Shown piece by piece: positions 1-8,419 of a stretch of DNA of 64,000 bases (within the stretch, counting starts at the first letter, position 1; each line of letters starts with the position of its first letter). The stretch lies in the NCBI RefSeq assembly GCF_900446255.1, contig NZ_UIGI01000001.1:2444763-2508762 (forward strand), in the 5' to 3' direction. The position numbers were made by a program, and so were the translations under genes. A model generated the notes under the pieces. The model was not told the DNA's origin. It searched no databases and was given only the letters and a program-made list of their open reading frames with translations. This DNA comes from Buttiauxella agrestis. GTDB taxonomy: Bacteria > Pseudomonadota > Gammaproteobacteria > Enterobacterales > Enterobacteriaceae.

Positions 1-1413
1 GAACTGGGCACCTTAAGCTATCAGCTTGCGGCGCACCCGGAATGGATGAACGCCGAAAACAAAGCCCGGCTGGCAAAACCCTTGCCGACACCCGCGCAAC
101 GTATGGCGCAGGCGCGCCTGTTCCAGGGCAAAGAAGATTGCACCGTCGTGCGTAATTTACTGGGCGATTTGTCGCCGCAGTATGACGCCGAAAGCTGGTC
201 GCATCTGGCACAGTGTTATCCGTGGCAACCAGGCCTTGCGTTATACGCCGCCCAGCAAGCCGCAGCACGAGACTCATCGCCATACTATCAGCGCCAGGTG
301 GGATATCTGGCCTACAGCGCGGAAGATTACCCGCTGGCACAAGCGCACGGGGTCGTCGCTCCACAGGCTAGTGCGGCAGAGCCAGACGATGCCGCACGCG
401 GTTTTGCGCTGGCCGCACAGGGCAAACACCGTGAGGCCCGTGACGCGCTGGAAAAAGCGCGCAAGGCACAGCCAGATTCACCTGAAATTCTGCGTCAACT
501 GGTGTTTCTCAATGAACACCTCGACGATAAACCAAACACGAAGCAGTACAGCGAGCGTGTGGTGGACGACATCGATAACACCCTCACGCCGCAGCAATCC
601 CTGAGCGACAAACAACAAGAAGACCGTTTTGCCTTCCGCCGTATTCACGAGGACAGCCAGCGCCGCTGGACGTTTAGCTACGACGGCTCATTTGGTTTAA
701 CGCCCGACTCGCTCAACAGCGGCGGCAGTAATAACGGTGTTCAGCAAAATAAAAGCTATCGCAGCTACCAGCAATTCGAGGCGGAATACCGTATCGGCAA
801 AAACAAAATACTCGACGGCGATCAGCTCTCTGTTTACAGCCGGGTGTTTGCAGGCAGCAAGGACAATAACTTCGTGCCGGTGGATGAGCCAATGCTTGGA
901 ATTGGTGTGCGCTGGAAACCGCTGCGCGACCAAGTCATTTATCTGGCCGCCGAGCAGCAAATCCCGCGCGACCACCACCATGGCGAAGCGGATCTAATGT
1001 TACGGGCCAGCGCTTCATTCTTTAACGGCGGGAAATTCAGCGATGACTGGCATCCCACCGGCAATGGCTGGATGGCGCAAAATCTGTATCTGGATGCGGC
1101 GCATTTCGTTAAAGCAGATTATCAGATCTACACCGCGGATTACCGCATGAGCTGGCACCAGAAAATCAACCACAAACAAACGCTCGAGCCTTACTGGCAC
1201 GCGCAGTACAACGCCAGCACCGACACGCCTTATCGTGATAACACGCTCGGCGGCGTCGGGGTGAGGCTGAATACCTGGTTTGGGGAATCGCATTACAGTG
1301 CCTTCCCGCACAAAGTTAGCGTGGGCCTGGAATATCAACGTGCGTTCTCAGGTCACCATCGCGACACCGATTCCAAAAACAGTCTTTTCCTGACGTTAGG
1401 AGCACGCTGGTAA
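1..1413 (+). CDS. NfrA-like outer membrane protein, C-terminal part (5' end outside window)
   Basis: The reading frame is open from base 1, so only the C-terminal ~470 residues are present. They hold helical TPR/Sel1-like repeats (for example the segment around AAQGKHREARDALEKARKAQ) followed, from about residue 215, by a region rich in alternating aromatic and polar strands that ends in FLTLGARW, as expected of an outer-membrane beta-barrel whose last residue is aromatic. This order matches the bacteriophage N4 receptor NfrA, which is thought to export or expose a surface glycan made with the inner-membrane glycosyltransferase NfrB. The stop overlaps the start of the next gene (TAATG), so the two are translationally coupled. 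The family call is fairly firm; the substrate is unknown. Confidence 0.75.
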   Translation, partial: ELGTLSYQLAAHPEWMNAENKARLAKPLPTPAQRMAQARLFQGKEDCTVVRNLLGDLSPQYDAESWSHLAQCYPWQPGLALYAAQQAAARDSSPYYQRQVGYLAYSAEDYPLAQAHGVVAPQASAAEPDDAARGFALAAQGKHREARDALEKARKAQPDSPEILRQLVFLNEHLDDKPNTKQYSERVVDDIDNTLTPQQSLSDKQQEDRFAFRRIHEDSQRRWTFSYDGSFGLTPDSLNSGGSNNGVQQNKSYRSYQQFEAEYRIGKNKILDGDQLSVYSRVFAGSKDNNFVPVDEPMLGIGVRWKPLRDQVIYLAAEQQIPRDHHHGEADLMLRASASFFNGGKFSDDWHPTGNGWMAQNLYLDAAHFVKADYQIYTADYRMSWHQKINHKQTLEPYWHAQYNASTDTPYRDNTLGGVGVRLNTWFGESHYSAFPHKVSVGLEYQRAFSGHHRDTDSKNSLFLTLGARW

Positions 1414-2279
1414 TGAAGAAAATCCTGTTAACGACGCTGTTGCTCGTCACACCGCTGGCAAATGCAATGAATGCGGTGATGTATCAACCCCAGTTGCGCG
1501 ATACCACGGTTTCTGACGCCCAATGGCAAAGCGTGTTAAACAAACTCAAAGGGCAGGGAATCGACACGTTAGTGTTGCAGTGGACGCGCTATGACGATGC
1601 GTTCCGCGAAGGAGAATCTCGCGCCTGGCTTGAGCATAAAGCGCAACTCACGACCGCAAACGGTCTGAAACTGGTCATCGGCCTCGCGGCGGACGGGCAG
1701 TTTTTCGAACGCCAAAAGCAGCCGCTTCCGGCACTGGAAAACTATCTCAACCTTTTACGTGCCGATGACGTATCGGTAGCGAAACGTTGGGTAGAAGTGC
1801 TGGGCAAAAATGCGATTGCAGGCTGGTACATCAGTAGCGAACTCGATGACCGGCGTTGGCGTGAACCCCAAATGCAGCAAGCGGCACAAGACTGGCTGAA
1901 CAAAACACGGCTTTCTTTGGCGGCGGTTGCCGATAAACCGGTGGCGGTAAGCAGCTTTTTTGCCGGAAATATGACGCCTGATTCCTACAGCAAATGGGTG
2001 ACGACACTCAGTCAGAGCGGCGTAAAAGTGTGGGTGCAGGATGGGGCAGGAACGCAGATGCTGAATGAAGCCGAACGCTCGCTTTACCTGAAAGCGTCGT
2101 CAGCCGGGAAGGTGATTGAACTCTTCCGCCAGGACAAACAGGCGAAAACGTTCAAAGCGACACCCGCCCCTGCACAATACCAGGAAAAGTGGCTGGCGAC
2201 GCCTGTCCCGCCGGGGCAGGACAGAATCTACTTCTCATTACGTTATATGAATGCGGCCAGCGGTGTGCTGGCGTTGTAA
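1413..2279 (+). CDS. DUF4434 family exported protein following NfrA-like gene
   Basis: A 288-residue protein with an N-terminal signal peptide (cleavage likely after LANA), so it is periplasmic. The rest looks like a TIM-barrel of the DUF4434 type: a strand reading GIDTLVLQWTRY, LKLVIGLAADGQ, and AGWYISSELDD with acidic residues at strand ends, as in glycoside hydrolases. It overlaps the NfrA-like stop by one base, and a DUF4434 gene commonly follows nfrA, so it probably trims or processes the glycan handled by the NfrA/NfrB machinery. Catalytic activity is inferred, not shown. Confidence 0.7.
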   Translation: MKKILLTTLLLVTPLANAMNAVMYQPQLRDTTVSDAQWQSVLNKLKGQGIDTLVLQWTRYDDAFREGESRAWLEHKAQLTTANGLKLVIGLAADGQFFERQKQPLPALENYLNLLRADDVSVAKRWVEVLGKNAIAGWYISSELDDRRWREPQMQQAAQDWLNKTRLSLAAVADKPVAVSSFFAGNMTPDSYSKWVTTLSQSGVKVWVQDGAGTQMLNEAERSLYLKASSAGKVIELFRQDKQAKTFKATPAPAQYQEKWLATPVPPGQDRIYFSLRYMNAASGVLAL

Positions 2280-2286
2280 CCAGATA

Positions 2287-2409
2287 TCAGGATTTAAATC
2301 CGGCAGCGGTCATCAGCAGCCGGAACCCCATTCCCACGGCGGCCAGGGCTAAAACACTGCCGCCCCATAACACCACCAACCACACCAGACGAGTTGCTGT
2401 TTGTTTCAT
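2287..2409 (-). CDS. DUF2474-type small subunit of cytochrome bd oxidase (40 aa)
   Basis: A 40-residue frame whose ATG overlaps the last base of the upstream cioB-like stop (TGATG). The product starts MKQTATRLVWLVVLWGGS and is one hydrophobic membrane helix with short charged ends. A single-helix peptide directly after subunit II is the hallmark of the third bd-oxidase subunit (CydX/AppX/CioX-like; DUF2474 in Cio-type operons), which stabilises the haem-bearing complex. Placement and composition support the call strongly; sequence conservation in such short proteins is weak. It converges on the DUF4434 gene with only seven bases between the stops. Confidence 0.8.
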   Translation of the reverse strand: MKQTATRLVWLVVLWGGSVLALAAVGMGFRLLMTAAGFKS

Positions 2410-3422
2410 CAGTGATACCCCTCACCATGCTGTACTTTTCCGCGGAAAACGTAATAACTCCAGAAGGTATAAACCAATATGATCGGAATGATAAACAGCG
2501 CGCCGACCAGCATAAAACCCTGACTTTGTGGCGGAGCCGCCGCTTGCCAAAGCGTAATAGACGGCGGGATAAGATATGGCCAGATGCTGATGCCCAATCC
2601 GCTAAATCCTAAGAAAATCAGCGCCAAAGTCAGCAAAAATGGTGTGCTGTGCCAACTTTGCTCAGACCCCACGGCTTTCCATAGCCAGATGCTACACAGC
2701 ACAACCAACAGCGGAACTGGCAGCAGAAAATAAAGGTTCGGCAAACTAAACCAACGCTCAGCAATTTGCGGATGCGCAAGCGGTGTCCACAGGCTAATGA
2801 CGGCAATAATCAGCAGCATAACCATCAGCAGCGGTTTGACGATTTTACGCATAACTTTCAGCAGCGGATCCTCGCTCTTCATCACCAGCCAGCTTGCGCC
2901 CAATAACGCATAAGCCACGATGAGCCCGACCCCGCAGAACAGATTAAACGGCGTTACCCAGTCGAGCTGCGAACCGCTAAACGCGCGTCCGCTCACCGGG
3001 AAGCCGGAAATCACCGCTCCGACGACCACGCCCTGGCAAAACGTCGCCACAATCGAGCCGCCAATAAACGCTTTATCCCAGAAGGGACGGTGCGCGGGTG
3101 TTGCTTTAAAGCGGAACTCAAATGCCACCCCACGGAAAATAAGCCCGAGCAGCATGACCGTCAGCGGGATCGTCAGCGCATCAATAATCACGGCGTAGGC
3201 GAGGGGAAACGCGCCGAACAGCGCCGCTCCACCCAACACCAGCCAGGTTTCGTTCCCGTCCCACACCGGTGCGACACTGTTGACCATCACGTCTCTGTCT
3301 TGCGCGTCACGCACGAACGGAAACAGAATGCCGATGCCAAGATCAAAGCCATCCATCACGATATACATCAACGTGGCGAATACGATAATCACAAACCAGA
3401 TAACGGATAAATCGACGCCCAT
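2409..3422 (-). CDS. Cytochrome bd-type (CioB-like) ubiquinol oxidase subunit II
   Basis: A 337-residue polytopic membrane protein with about eight to nine helices. It begins MGVDLSVIWFVIIVFATLMY and carries the family signatures YIVMDGFDLGIG and PVWDGNETWLVLGG near the N-terminus, with RGVAFEFRFK in the next loop. Subunit II scaffolds subunit I in the quinol oxidase that reduces O2 to water without pumping protons. Its start abuts the stop of subunit I. The length and the accompanying short-Q-loop subunit I and DUF2474 peptide place it with the cyanide-insensitive Cio type rather than with the main cydAB. Confidence 0.9.
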   Translation of the reverse strand: MGVDLSVIWFVIIVFATLMYIVMDGFDLGIGILFPFVRDAQDRDVMVNSVAPVWDGNETWLVLGGAALFGAFPLAYAVIIDALTIPLTVMLLGLIFRGVAFEFRFKATPAHRPFWDKAFIGGSIVATFCQGVVVGAVISGFPVSGRAFSGSQLDWVTPFNLFCGVGLIVAYALLGASWLVMKSEDPLLKVMRKIVKPLLMVMLLIIAVISLWTPLAHPQIAERWFSLPNLYFLLPVPLLVVLCSIWLWKAVGSEQSWHSTPFLLTLALIFLGFSGLGISIWPYLIPPSITLWQAAAPPQSQGFMLVGALFIIPIILVYTFWSYYVFRGKVQHGEGYH

Positions 3423-4756
3423 TAGTGTGTCTCCTCAAACGGCTGCGGCCCTTTCTTAATCTGCTTGATCATGTAGCTGTAACCCACGCCAAATACCGAC
3501 ATGTACACCACAAAGAAGGTCAGTAGGCTGATACTCATCTGCAAATTACCGTGTGCGGAAACCGCGTCTTTGGTGCGCAGCAACCCATAAACCACCCACG
3601 GCTGGCGACCCACTTCGGTTGTCACCCAACCGGCGAGAATAGCGATAAGCCCGGATGGCCCCATCCACAGCATAAAGCGCAGGAACGTGCGGCTTTCATA
3701 TAAACGATGGCGGTAGCGCAGCCACAAACTGAACACGCCAGCCAGAATCATCAACATGCCCAGCCCCGCCATAATGCGGAATGACCAGAACACCATGGTG
3801 GAATTTGGGCGATCTTCTTTCGGGAACTCTTTTAGCGCCGGGACTTGTTTATCCAGGCTGTGAGTCAGAATCAGGCTGCCGAGTGCCGGGATTTCCAGCC
3901 CGTAACGCGTGCGCTCTTGTTCCATATCCGGCCAGCCAAACAGCAATAGCGGCGTCGGTTCGCCCGGTACGTTTTCCCAATGACCTTCAATCGCGGCTAT
4001 TTTTGCGGGCTGATGTTTTAAGGTATTCAGGCCATGCATATCCCCAATCATCGCCTGTAGCGGGGCGACGATTAATGCCATCCACAGCGCCATTGAAAAC
4101 ATGGTTTTGATGGCTGGCGTTTTGTTGCCTTTCAACAAATGCCAGGCCGCCGACGCCCCGACAAAAAATGCGCTACTGAGAAACGCCGCCACCGACATAT
4201 GCAACAGCCGGTAAGGGAAGGACGGATTAAATACCACGGCAAACCAGTCAACCGGCACCACTTGCCCATTGTGAATTTCAAACCCTTGCGGCGTTTGCAT
4301 CCAACTGTTCGACGCCAGGATCCAGAACGTGGAAATAAGCGTACCTGACGCCACCATACAGGTGGCAAAGAAGTGCAGGCCAGGGCCGACGCGCTTCCAG
4401 CCAAACAGCATCACGCCAAGAAAACCCGCTTCAAGGAAGAACGCCGTCAGCACTTCATAGGTCAGTAGCGGCCCGGTGATACTCCCCGCAAACTGTGAAA
4501 ACCCGCTCCAGTTGGTGCCAAACTGATAAGCCATTACCAGCCCGGACACCACGCCCATACCAAAGTTGACCGCGAAAATCTTCGACCAGAAATCGTAAAG
4601 CGAACGGTAAACCGGATTTTTAGATTTGAGCCACAAGCCTTCAAGCACCGCCAGATAACTGGCAAGACCGATGGTGATGGCGGGGAAAATAATGTGGAAG
4701 GAAACAGTAAACGCGAACTGAATTCTTGCCAGATGAAAAGCGTCTAAACCAAACAT
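3422..4756 (-). CDS. Cytochrome bd-type (CioA-like) ubiquinol oxidase subunit I
   Basis: Haem-bearing subunit of a quinol oxidase in the inner membrane. I start it at the ATG giving MFGLDAFHLARIQFAF (444 residues) because the codons of an upstream in-frame ATG at 4768 contain a GAGG Shine-Dalgarno correctly spaced for the second ATG. Conserved features are the N-terminal His in the HLARIQFAF helix (haem ligand in the family) and the GRQPW motif near residue 385. At about 444 residues it lacks the long Q-loop of E. coli CydA (about 520 residues), as in short-Q-loop Cio oxidases linked with cyanide or sulfide tolerance. First gene of a three-gene operon with cioB-like and DUF2474. Confidence 0.88.
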   Translation of the reverse strand: MFGLDAFHLARIQFAFTVSFHIIFPAITIGLASYLAVLEGLWLKSKNPVYRSLYDFWSKIFAVNFGMGVVSGLVMAYQFGTNWSGFSQFAGSITGPLLTYEVLTAFFLEAGFLGVMLFGWKRVGPGLHFFATCMVASGTLISTFWILASNSWMQTPQGFEIHNGQVVPVDWFAVVFNPSFPYRLLHMSVAAFLSSAFFVGASAAWHLLKGNKTPAIKTMFSMALWMALIVAPLQAMIGDMHGLNTLKHQPAKIAAIEGHWENVPGEPTPLLLFGWPDMEQERTRYGLEIPALGSLILTHSLDKQVPALKEFPKEDRPNSTMVFWSFRIMAGLGMLMILAGVFSLWLRYRHRLYESRTFLRFMLWMGPSGLIAILAGWVTTEVGRQPWVVYGLLRTKDAVSAHGNLQMSISLLTFFVVYMSVFGVGYSYMIKQIKKGPQPFEETH

Positions 4757-4839
4757 GCGCAACCTCATAGCACAATAACTTCAAGGCTATGTTAGGGCTT
4801 TGGGAAGGGAATAATCAGAAACAGAAAGGTGATATTTAT

Positions 4840-4864
4840 CTATAACAGTTGGCGACTGTTATGG
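4840..4864. promoter_or_regulatory. Candidate inverted box pair (CTATAACAGT / ACTGTTATGG)
   Basis: The two halves ATAACAGT (4842-4849) and ACTGTTAT (4855-4862) form a perfect 8-bp inverted repeat around TGGCG. The left half extends to CTATAACAGTTG, nearly identical to two boxes in front of yjiR at 6326 and 6360. It lies about 155 bp before the YfaP-like gene at 5019 and about 75-115 bp before the CioA-like gene on the other strand. It may be an operator shared with yjiR; the binding protein is inferred. Confidence 0.45.
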
Positions 4865-5018
4865 GTTTTCGCGTGCATTGCTATTACGCGCACTTATCCG
4901 AAAGTATCAATCCGGACATCGTTTACATTAGCCAGCAGCACACAGGTCAATATAATACCGGGTTGGATTTTTACCCAATGTCGCATCAGCATCACGTGGA
5001 ATATTAAAAAGGAATAGC

Positions 5019-6206
5019 ATGAAACATTTTTTAAAAATGAGCCTTCTGGCGACTTCATTATCAATAAGCTTTTTATCGCAGGCACAACAGGCAAATATAG
5101 AAGTGTTGAGCGCAACAGTAAAAGATCAAAAAATTGCTAACGCTCAAGTTGTTGTGCAGCACAATGGGGAGCGTTCTCTTTCTATATTGAGTGATGCAGC
5201 AGGCAAAGCGACATTTACCAGCGAATTTTCCGATACCAGTGACAATCTGATCATTATTAAAAAAGAAGGGTTTTCCACCTTAGTCGCAAAATGTCCGTGC
5301 GATGGAATGTCTTATGCTTTAAGTCCAGTCATGAAAGGTCTGGATAGTATACGTGTGGTTCTGAGTTGGGGTCGTACGCCATTTGATCTTGACTCACATA
5401 TGGTTTATCCAGGTAACCATCTCTATTTTAGCCGGAAGAATGGCAGTAATGGCAATCTGGATGTCGATGATACGGACAGCTATGGCCCTGAAACCATTAC
5501 CATCACGAAGCGTGAAAGCGGGCAAAATTATGTTTATGCGGTGCATGATTTTAGCGACCAGGGTGAACCGGATACCACAAACCTTTCCAGTAGCCAGGCA
5601 AAAGTATTTGTCTATGTTGGCGAGTCATTAGTCAGAACCTATTATGTTCCTGCTGGTAAGAACGGAAACTTATGGACGGTATTTAAAATTAATGGAAGTG
5701 GCGAAATTGAAGATATTAATAATATCGCAGGGATTTCATTATCAGCAGATAAAATTCATTCCAACCTGGTGCCGATAATGAATGGGAACGCGCCATCGAA
5801 TACATCAATGTGGAGCGAAGGTAATATTCAGCAGTCAAACGTGCTTAACCTCAAAGGTGAAAGTGCTTATCGTGATAAAAATTATGAGGATGCGATTGGA
5901 TTCTTTACCGATGCCATCAACCTATATCCAAATAATGGTAAGGCCTATGGCAACCTCGGTATTGCCTATCAAAAGGCTGGACGCACTGCAGAAGCTATTT
6001 GGGCAAACCGTAAAGCCATTGCATTAGCATCCGGTAATGGTGCTGCCACCATTCGCGCAGGCGCTAATTACAATATTGGGAAAATATACGAGGCGGCGAA
6101 TCAATATTCTGATGCGCTAAATTATTATCAAGCGGCCAAAAATGAGAAGCAGAATGTTGTTTACGACAACGCAATCGTTAGAGTTCGTAGCAAAGTAAGT
6201 CAGTAA
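5019..6206 (+). CDS. Secreted YfaP/DUF2135-like protein with C-terminal TPR repeats
   Basis: A 395-residue exported protein: signal peptide up to about SFLSQAQQ, then an immunoglobulin-like/carboxypeptidase-regulatory-like segment (residues ~25-105), then a YfaP-type domain (~110-215) recognised by SWGRTPFDLDSHM, LDVDDTDSYGPETITI and YVYAVHDFS, with many acidic residues that could bind calcium. A TPR region (~275-390) carries typical repeats such as KAYGNLGIAYQKAGRTAEAI. The start is set by AAGGAATAGC before the ATG. The gene is clearly more AT-rich than its neighbours and stands alone between two hairpin/box regions, which suggests acquisition. The function is unknown; a periplasmic or surface assembly role is only a guess. 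Confidence 0.7.
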   Translation: MKHFLKMSLLATSLSISFLSQAQQANIEVLSATVKDQKIANAQVVVQHNGERSLSILSDAAGKATFTSEFSDTSDNLIIIKKEGFSTLVAKCPCDGMSYALSPVMKGLDSIRVVLSWGRTPFDLDSHMVYPGNHLYFSRKNGSNGNLDVDDTDSYGPETITITKRESGQNYVYAVHDFSDQGEPDTTNLSSSQAKVFVYVGESLVRTYYVPAGKNGNLWTVFKINGSGEIEDINNIAGISLSADKIHSNLVPIMNGNAPSNTSMWSEGNIQQSNVLNLKGESAYRDKNYEDAIGFFTDAINLYPNNGKAYGNLGIAYQKAGRTAEAIWANRKAIALASGNGAATIRAGANYNIGKIYEAANQYSDALNYYQAAKNEKQNVVYDNAIVRVRSKVSQ

Positions 6207-6215
6207 CCCCCAGAA

Positions 6216-6248
6216 AATAGCGTGTTTGAGTCGCTCAGACACGCTATT
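6216..6248 (+). terminator. Hairpin after the YfaP-like gene
   Basis: AATAGCGTGT (6216-6225) pairs perfectly with ACACGCTATT (6239-6248), with further partial pairing inside. It lies ten bases past the stop codon. No good T-run follows, so intrinsic termination is uncertain. Confidence 0.5.
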
Positions 6249-6325
6249 CACATCTCCAGTCTTCCAGCTTATGCCTTGTCATCACCGCGAAAAACACCCA
6301 TCACAAGATAAAAAGCACTATCGAT

Positions 6326-6371
6326 CTATAACAGTTATCTAATAAAGAGTATTTTTAGCTAACTGATATAG
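6326..6371. promoter_or_regulatory. Two opposed CTATAWCAGTTA boxes before yjiR
   Basis: CTATAACAGTTA at 6326-6337 and its inverted partner TAACTGATATAG at 6360-6371 (reverse complement CTATATCAGTTA, one mismatch) flank the presumptive yjiR promoter, ending 20 bp before its ATG. MocR-type regulators generally bind repeated sites in their own promoters, so these are good candidates for YjiR operators. A third copy lies at 4840. Confidence 0.5.
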
Positions 6372-6391
6372 ACGGTGGGGCCGTATTAAAA

Positions 6392-7804
6392 ATGAAAAAA
6401 TACCAGCAACTTGCCCAGCTTATTATTGACCAGATTGCGCTTGGTGCCTGGCTTGCGGGAGACAAACTCCCTTCATTGCGTGAGCAAGTGGCGCTGAGTG
6501 GTATGAGTTTTATGACAGTCAGCCATGCTTACCAGACGCTTGAAAGTCAGGGCGTGATTGTAGCGAGGCCGCAGTCGGGTTATTACGTAGCTTCGCGCCC
6601 GGCGGCACGCAACACGCTGGCCCCGGTAAAAGTGACGCGCGACGAAGCGGTGGACATCAATACCTATATTTTTGATGTGCTGCAGGCGAGTTGTGACGCC
6701 AGCGTGGTGCCGTTTGGCTCCGCATTTCCCGACCCGCGTTTATTCCCGCTACAACAGCTTAATCGCTCGCTGGCGACCGTCAGCAAAACCGCCACGGCCA
6801 TGAGCGTCATTGAGAACCTGCCGCCGGGGAATGAAGCGTTGCGCCACGCCATTGCGCGGCGTTATGCGCAGCAGGGAATGCAGGTTTCGCCGGATGAAAT
6901 CGTCATCACGGCAGGCGCGCTCGAAGCGTTAAACCTCAGTCTGCAAGCCGTTACTGAACCGGGCGATTGGGTGATTGTAGAAAACCCGTGTTTTTATGGT
7001 GCGTTACAGGCGCTGGAGCGTCTGCGCTTAAAGGCGTTGTCGGTAGCCACCGATCCCATAAACGGCATTGATCTTACCGCGCTAAAACAGGCTCTTAACG
7101 ATTATCCGGTGAAAGCCTGCTGGCTGATGACCAATAGTCAAAACCCGTTAGGTGTGACACTGTCACCGGAAAAGAAAAAACAGCTGGTTGAATTGCTGCA
7201 ACAACATAATGTGACGCTGATTGAAGATGATGTTTACAGCGAGTTGTATTACGGGCGCGAGCGCCCCTTGCCGGCACGCGCGTATGACGAAAAGGGCATT
7301 ACGCTGCATTGTTCATCGTTCTCAAAATGCCTGGTTGCCGGGTTCCGTATCGGCTGGGTGGCGGCGGGGAAACACGCCCGTCGCATTCAGCAGCTCCAGT
7401 TAATGAGCACGCTTTCGACCAGCTCACCGATGCAACTGGCACTGGTTGAATACCTGGCGACCAAACGTTATGACACCCATTTACGCAAACTACGGCGCAT
7501 TCTCGCGGAACGCAAACAGCAAACCTGGCAGGCATTGCATCAGCATTTCCCCGCTGGGGTGAAAATTCACCACAGCGAAAGCGGTTACTTTTTGTGGATT
7601 GAATTGCCGCAATATATGGATGCCAGCATCCTGAGCGAACAGGCGATTGCACAAAAAATCAGTATCGCTCCGGGGAAAATGTTTACGACCGGGGGCGCCT
7701 GGCATAATTATTTCCGCCTGAACGCGTCATGGGCTTTGGGCGAACGTGAGCGACATGCCGTGTTAACCCTGGCAAATTTAATCAGACAAAACATTAAGGA
7801 GTGA
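6392..7804 (+). CDS. yjiR: MocR-family (GntR-aminotransferase fusion) transcriptional regulator YjiR
   Basis: 470 residues, the same length as E. coli YjiR and recognisably the same protein. An N-terminal GntR winged helix (~1-70, with PSLREQVALSGMS and the SQGVIVARPQSGYYV wing) is joined to a fold-type I aminotransferase domain (~100-470). The PLP lysine is in SSFSKCLVAGFRIGW near residue 312; NSQNPLG and EDDVYSELYYG form the rest of the cofactor pocket. Such proteins use PLP as a sensor rather than an enzyme cofactor. The next gene starts just past its stop, with its Shine-Dalgarno inside the last codons, so the two are coupled. Paired 12-bp boxes upstream suggest autoregulation. The physiological target is unknown. 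Confidence 0.92.
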   Translation: MKKYQQLAQLIIDQIALGAWLAGDKLPSLREQVALSGMSFMTVSHAYQTLESQGVIVARPQSGYYVASRPAARNTLAPVKVTRDEAVDINTYIFDVLQASCDASVVPFGSAFPDPRLFPLQQLNRSLATVSKTATAMSVIENLPPGNEALRHAIARRYAQQGMQVSPDEIVITAGALEALNLSLQAVTEPGDWVIVENPCFYGALQALERLRLKALSVATDPINGIDLTALKQALNDYPVKACWLMTNSQNPLGVTLSPEKKKQLVELLQQHNVTLIEDDVYSELYYGRERPLPARAYDEKGITLHCSSFSKCLVAGFRIGWVAAGKHARRIQQLQLMSTLSTSSPMQLALVEYLATKRYDTHLRKLRRILAERKQQTWQALHQHFPAGVKIHHSESGYFLWIELPQYMDASILSEQAIAQKISIAPGKMFTTGGAWHNYFRLNASWALGERERHAVLTLANLIRQNIKE

Positions 7805-7806
7805 AC

Positions 7807-8343
7807 ATGGAATACCACACCGAGCGCCTGATTTTACGCCGCTGGAAGCAAAGTGACCGTGAGCCTTTTGCTGCGTTAAATGCCAATCCAGAAGTGATGC
7901 GCTATTTCCCCAGCACGCGCACTCGCGAAGAAAGCGACAAAATGGTCAACGCCGTTGAGCAGATAATCGCCGAGAAAGGCTGGGGTTTGTGGGCGGTTGA
8001 AGAAAAGAGTAGCGGGGAATTTATCGGTTTTGTCGGGTTAAATATTCCCGGCTACGAATTGCCTTTTTCGCCGGTAATTGAAATTGGCTGGCGCCTGGAT
8101 AAACCATTTTGGGGTAAAGGCTATGCGCCTGAAGCGGCAATAAAAGCGCTGGAAATTGGTTTTGAACAGTTTGGCATGACAGAAATTGTCGCGTTTACCG
8201 CGCTGGAAAACTTACCGTCACAACGGGTAATGGAAAAAATCGGCATGACGCGCTGCGAGGAATTTGATCACCCAATGCTGGCAGAACATCACCCTTTGAG
8301 GCGTCATATTCTTTACCGAATTTCGCACCCAAAAGCCGGTTAA
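7807..8343 (+). CDS. GNAT N-acetyltransferase, RimJ/RimL type
   Basis: A 178-residue single-domain acetyltransferase. It begins MEYHTERLILRRWKQSDREP, typical of the RimJ/RimL branch; the acetyl-CoA loop is in the segment WRLDKPFWGKGYAPEAA (residues ~97-113) and the late motif NLPSQRVMEKIGM follows. I prefer the ATG at 7807 because AAGGAG, inside the yjiR stop region, is correctly spaced for it; a GTG at 7801 would overlap that site. It is presumably co-transcribed with yjiR. The substrate (protein N-terminus, amino acid or antibiotic) cannot be told from sequence. Confidence 0.85.
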   Translation: MEYHTERLILRRWKQSDREPFAALNANPEVMRYFPSTRTREESDKMVNAVEQIIAEKGWGLWAVEEKSSGEFIGFVGLNIPGYELPFSPVIEIGWRLDKPFWGKGYAPEAAIKALEIGFEQFGMTEIVAFTALENLPSQRVMEKIGMTRCEEFDHPMLAEHHPLRRHILYRISHPKAG

Positions 8344-8369
8344 AAATAGTTCTTGAACCCATCTCGCCC

Positions 8370-8397
8370 AAAGCCGTTAACCGGCTTTAGGTTTTTT
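8370..8397 (+). terminator. Rho-independent terminator after the GNAT gene
   Basis: AAAGCCG (8370-8376), loop TTAAC, CGGCTTT (8382-8388), then a T-rich run from 8392. It lies between two convergent genes. Confidence 0.8.
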
Positions 8398-8419
8398 CTT
8401 TCTTTACCGAATGAAAACA

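Noticed and set aside
4829-5017. 62-residue frame just before the YfaP-like gene
   Set aside because: It begins with GTG, runs through the inverted boxes at 4840-4864 and has no recognisable features. More likely leader DNA.
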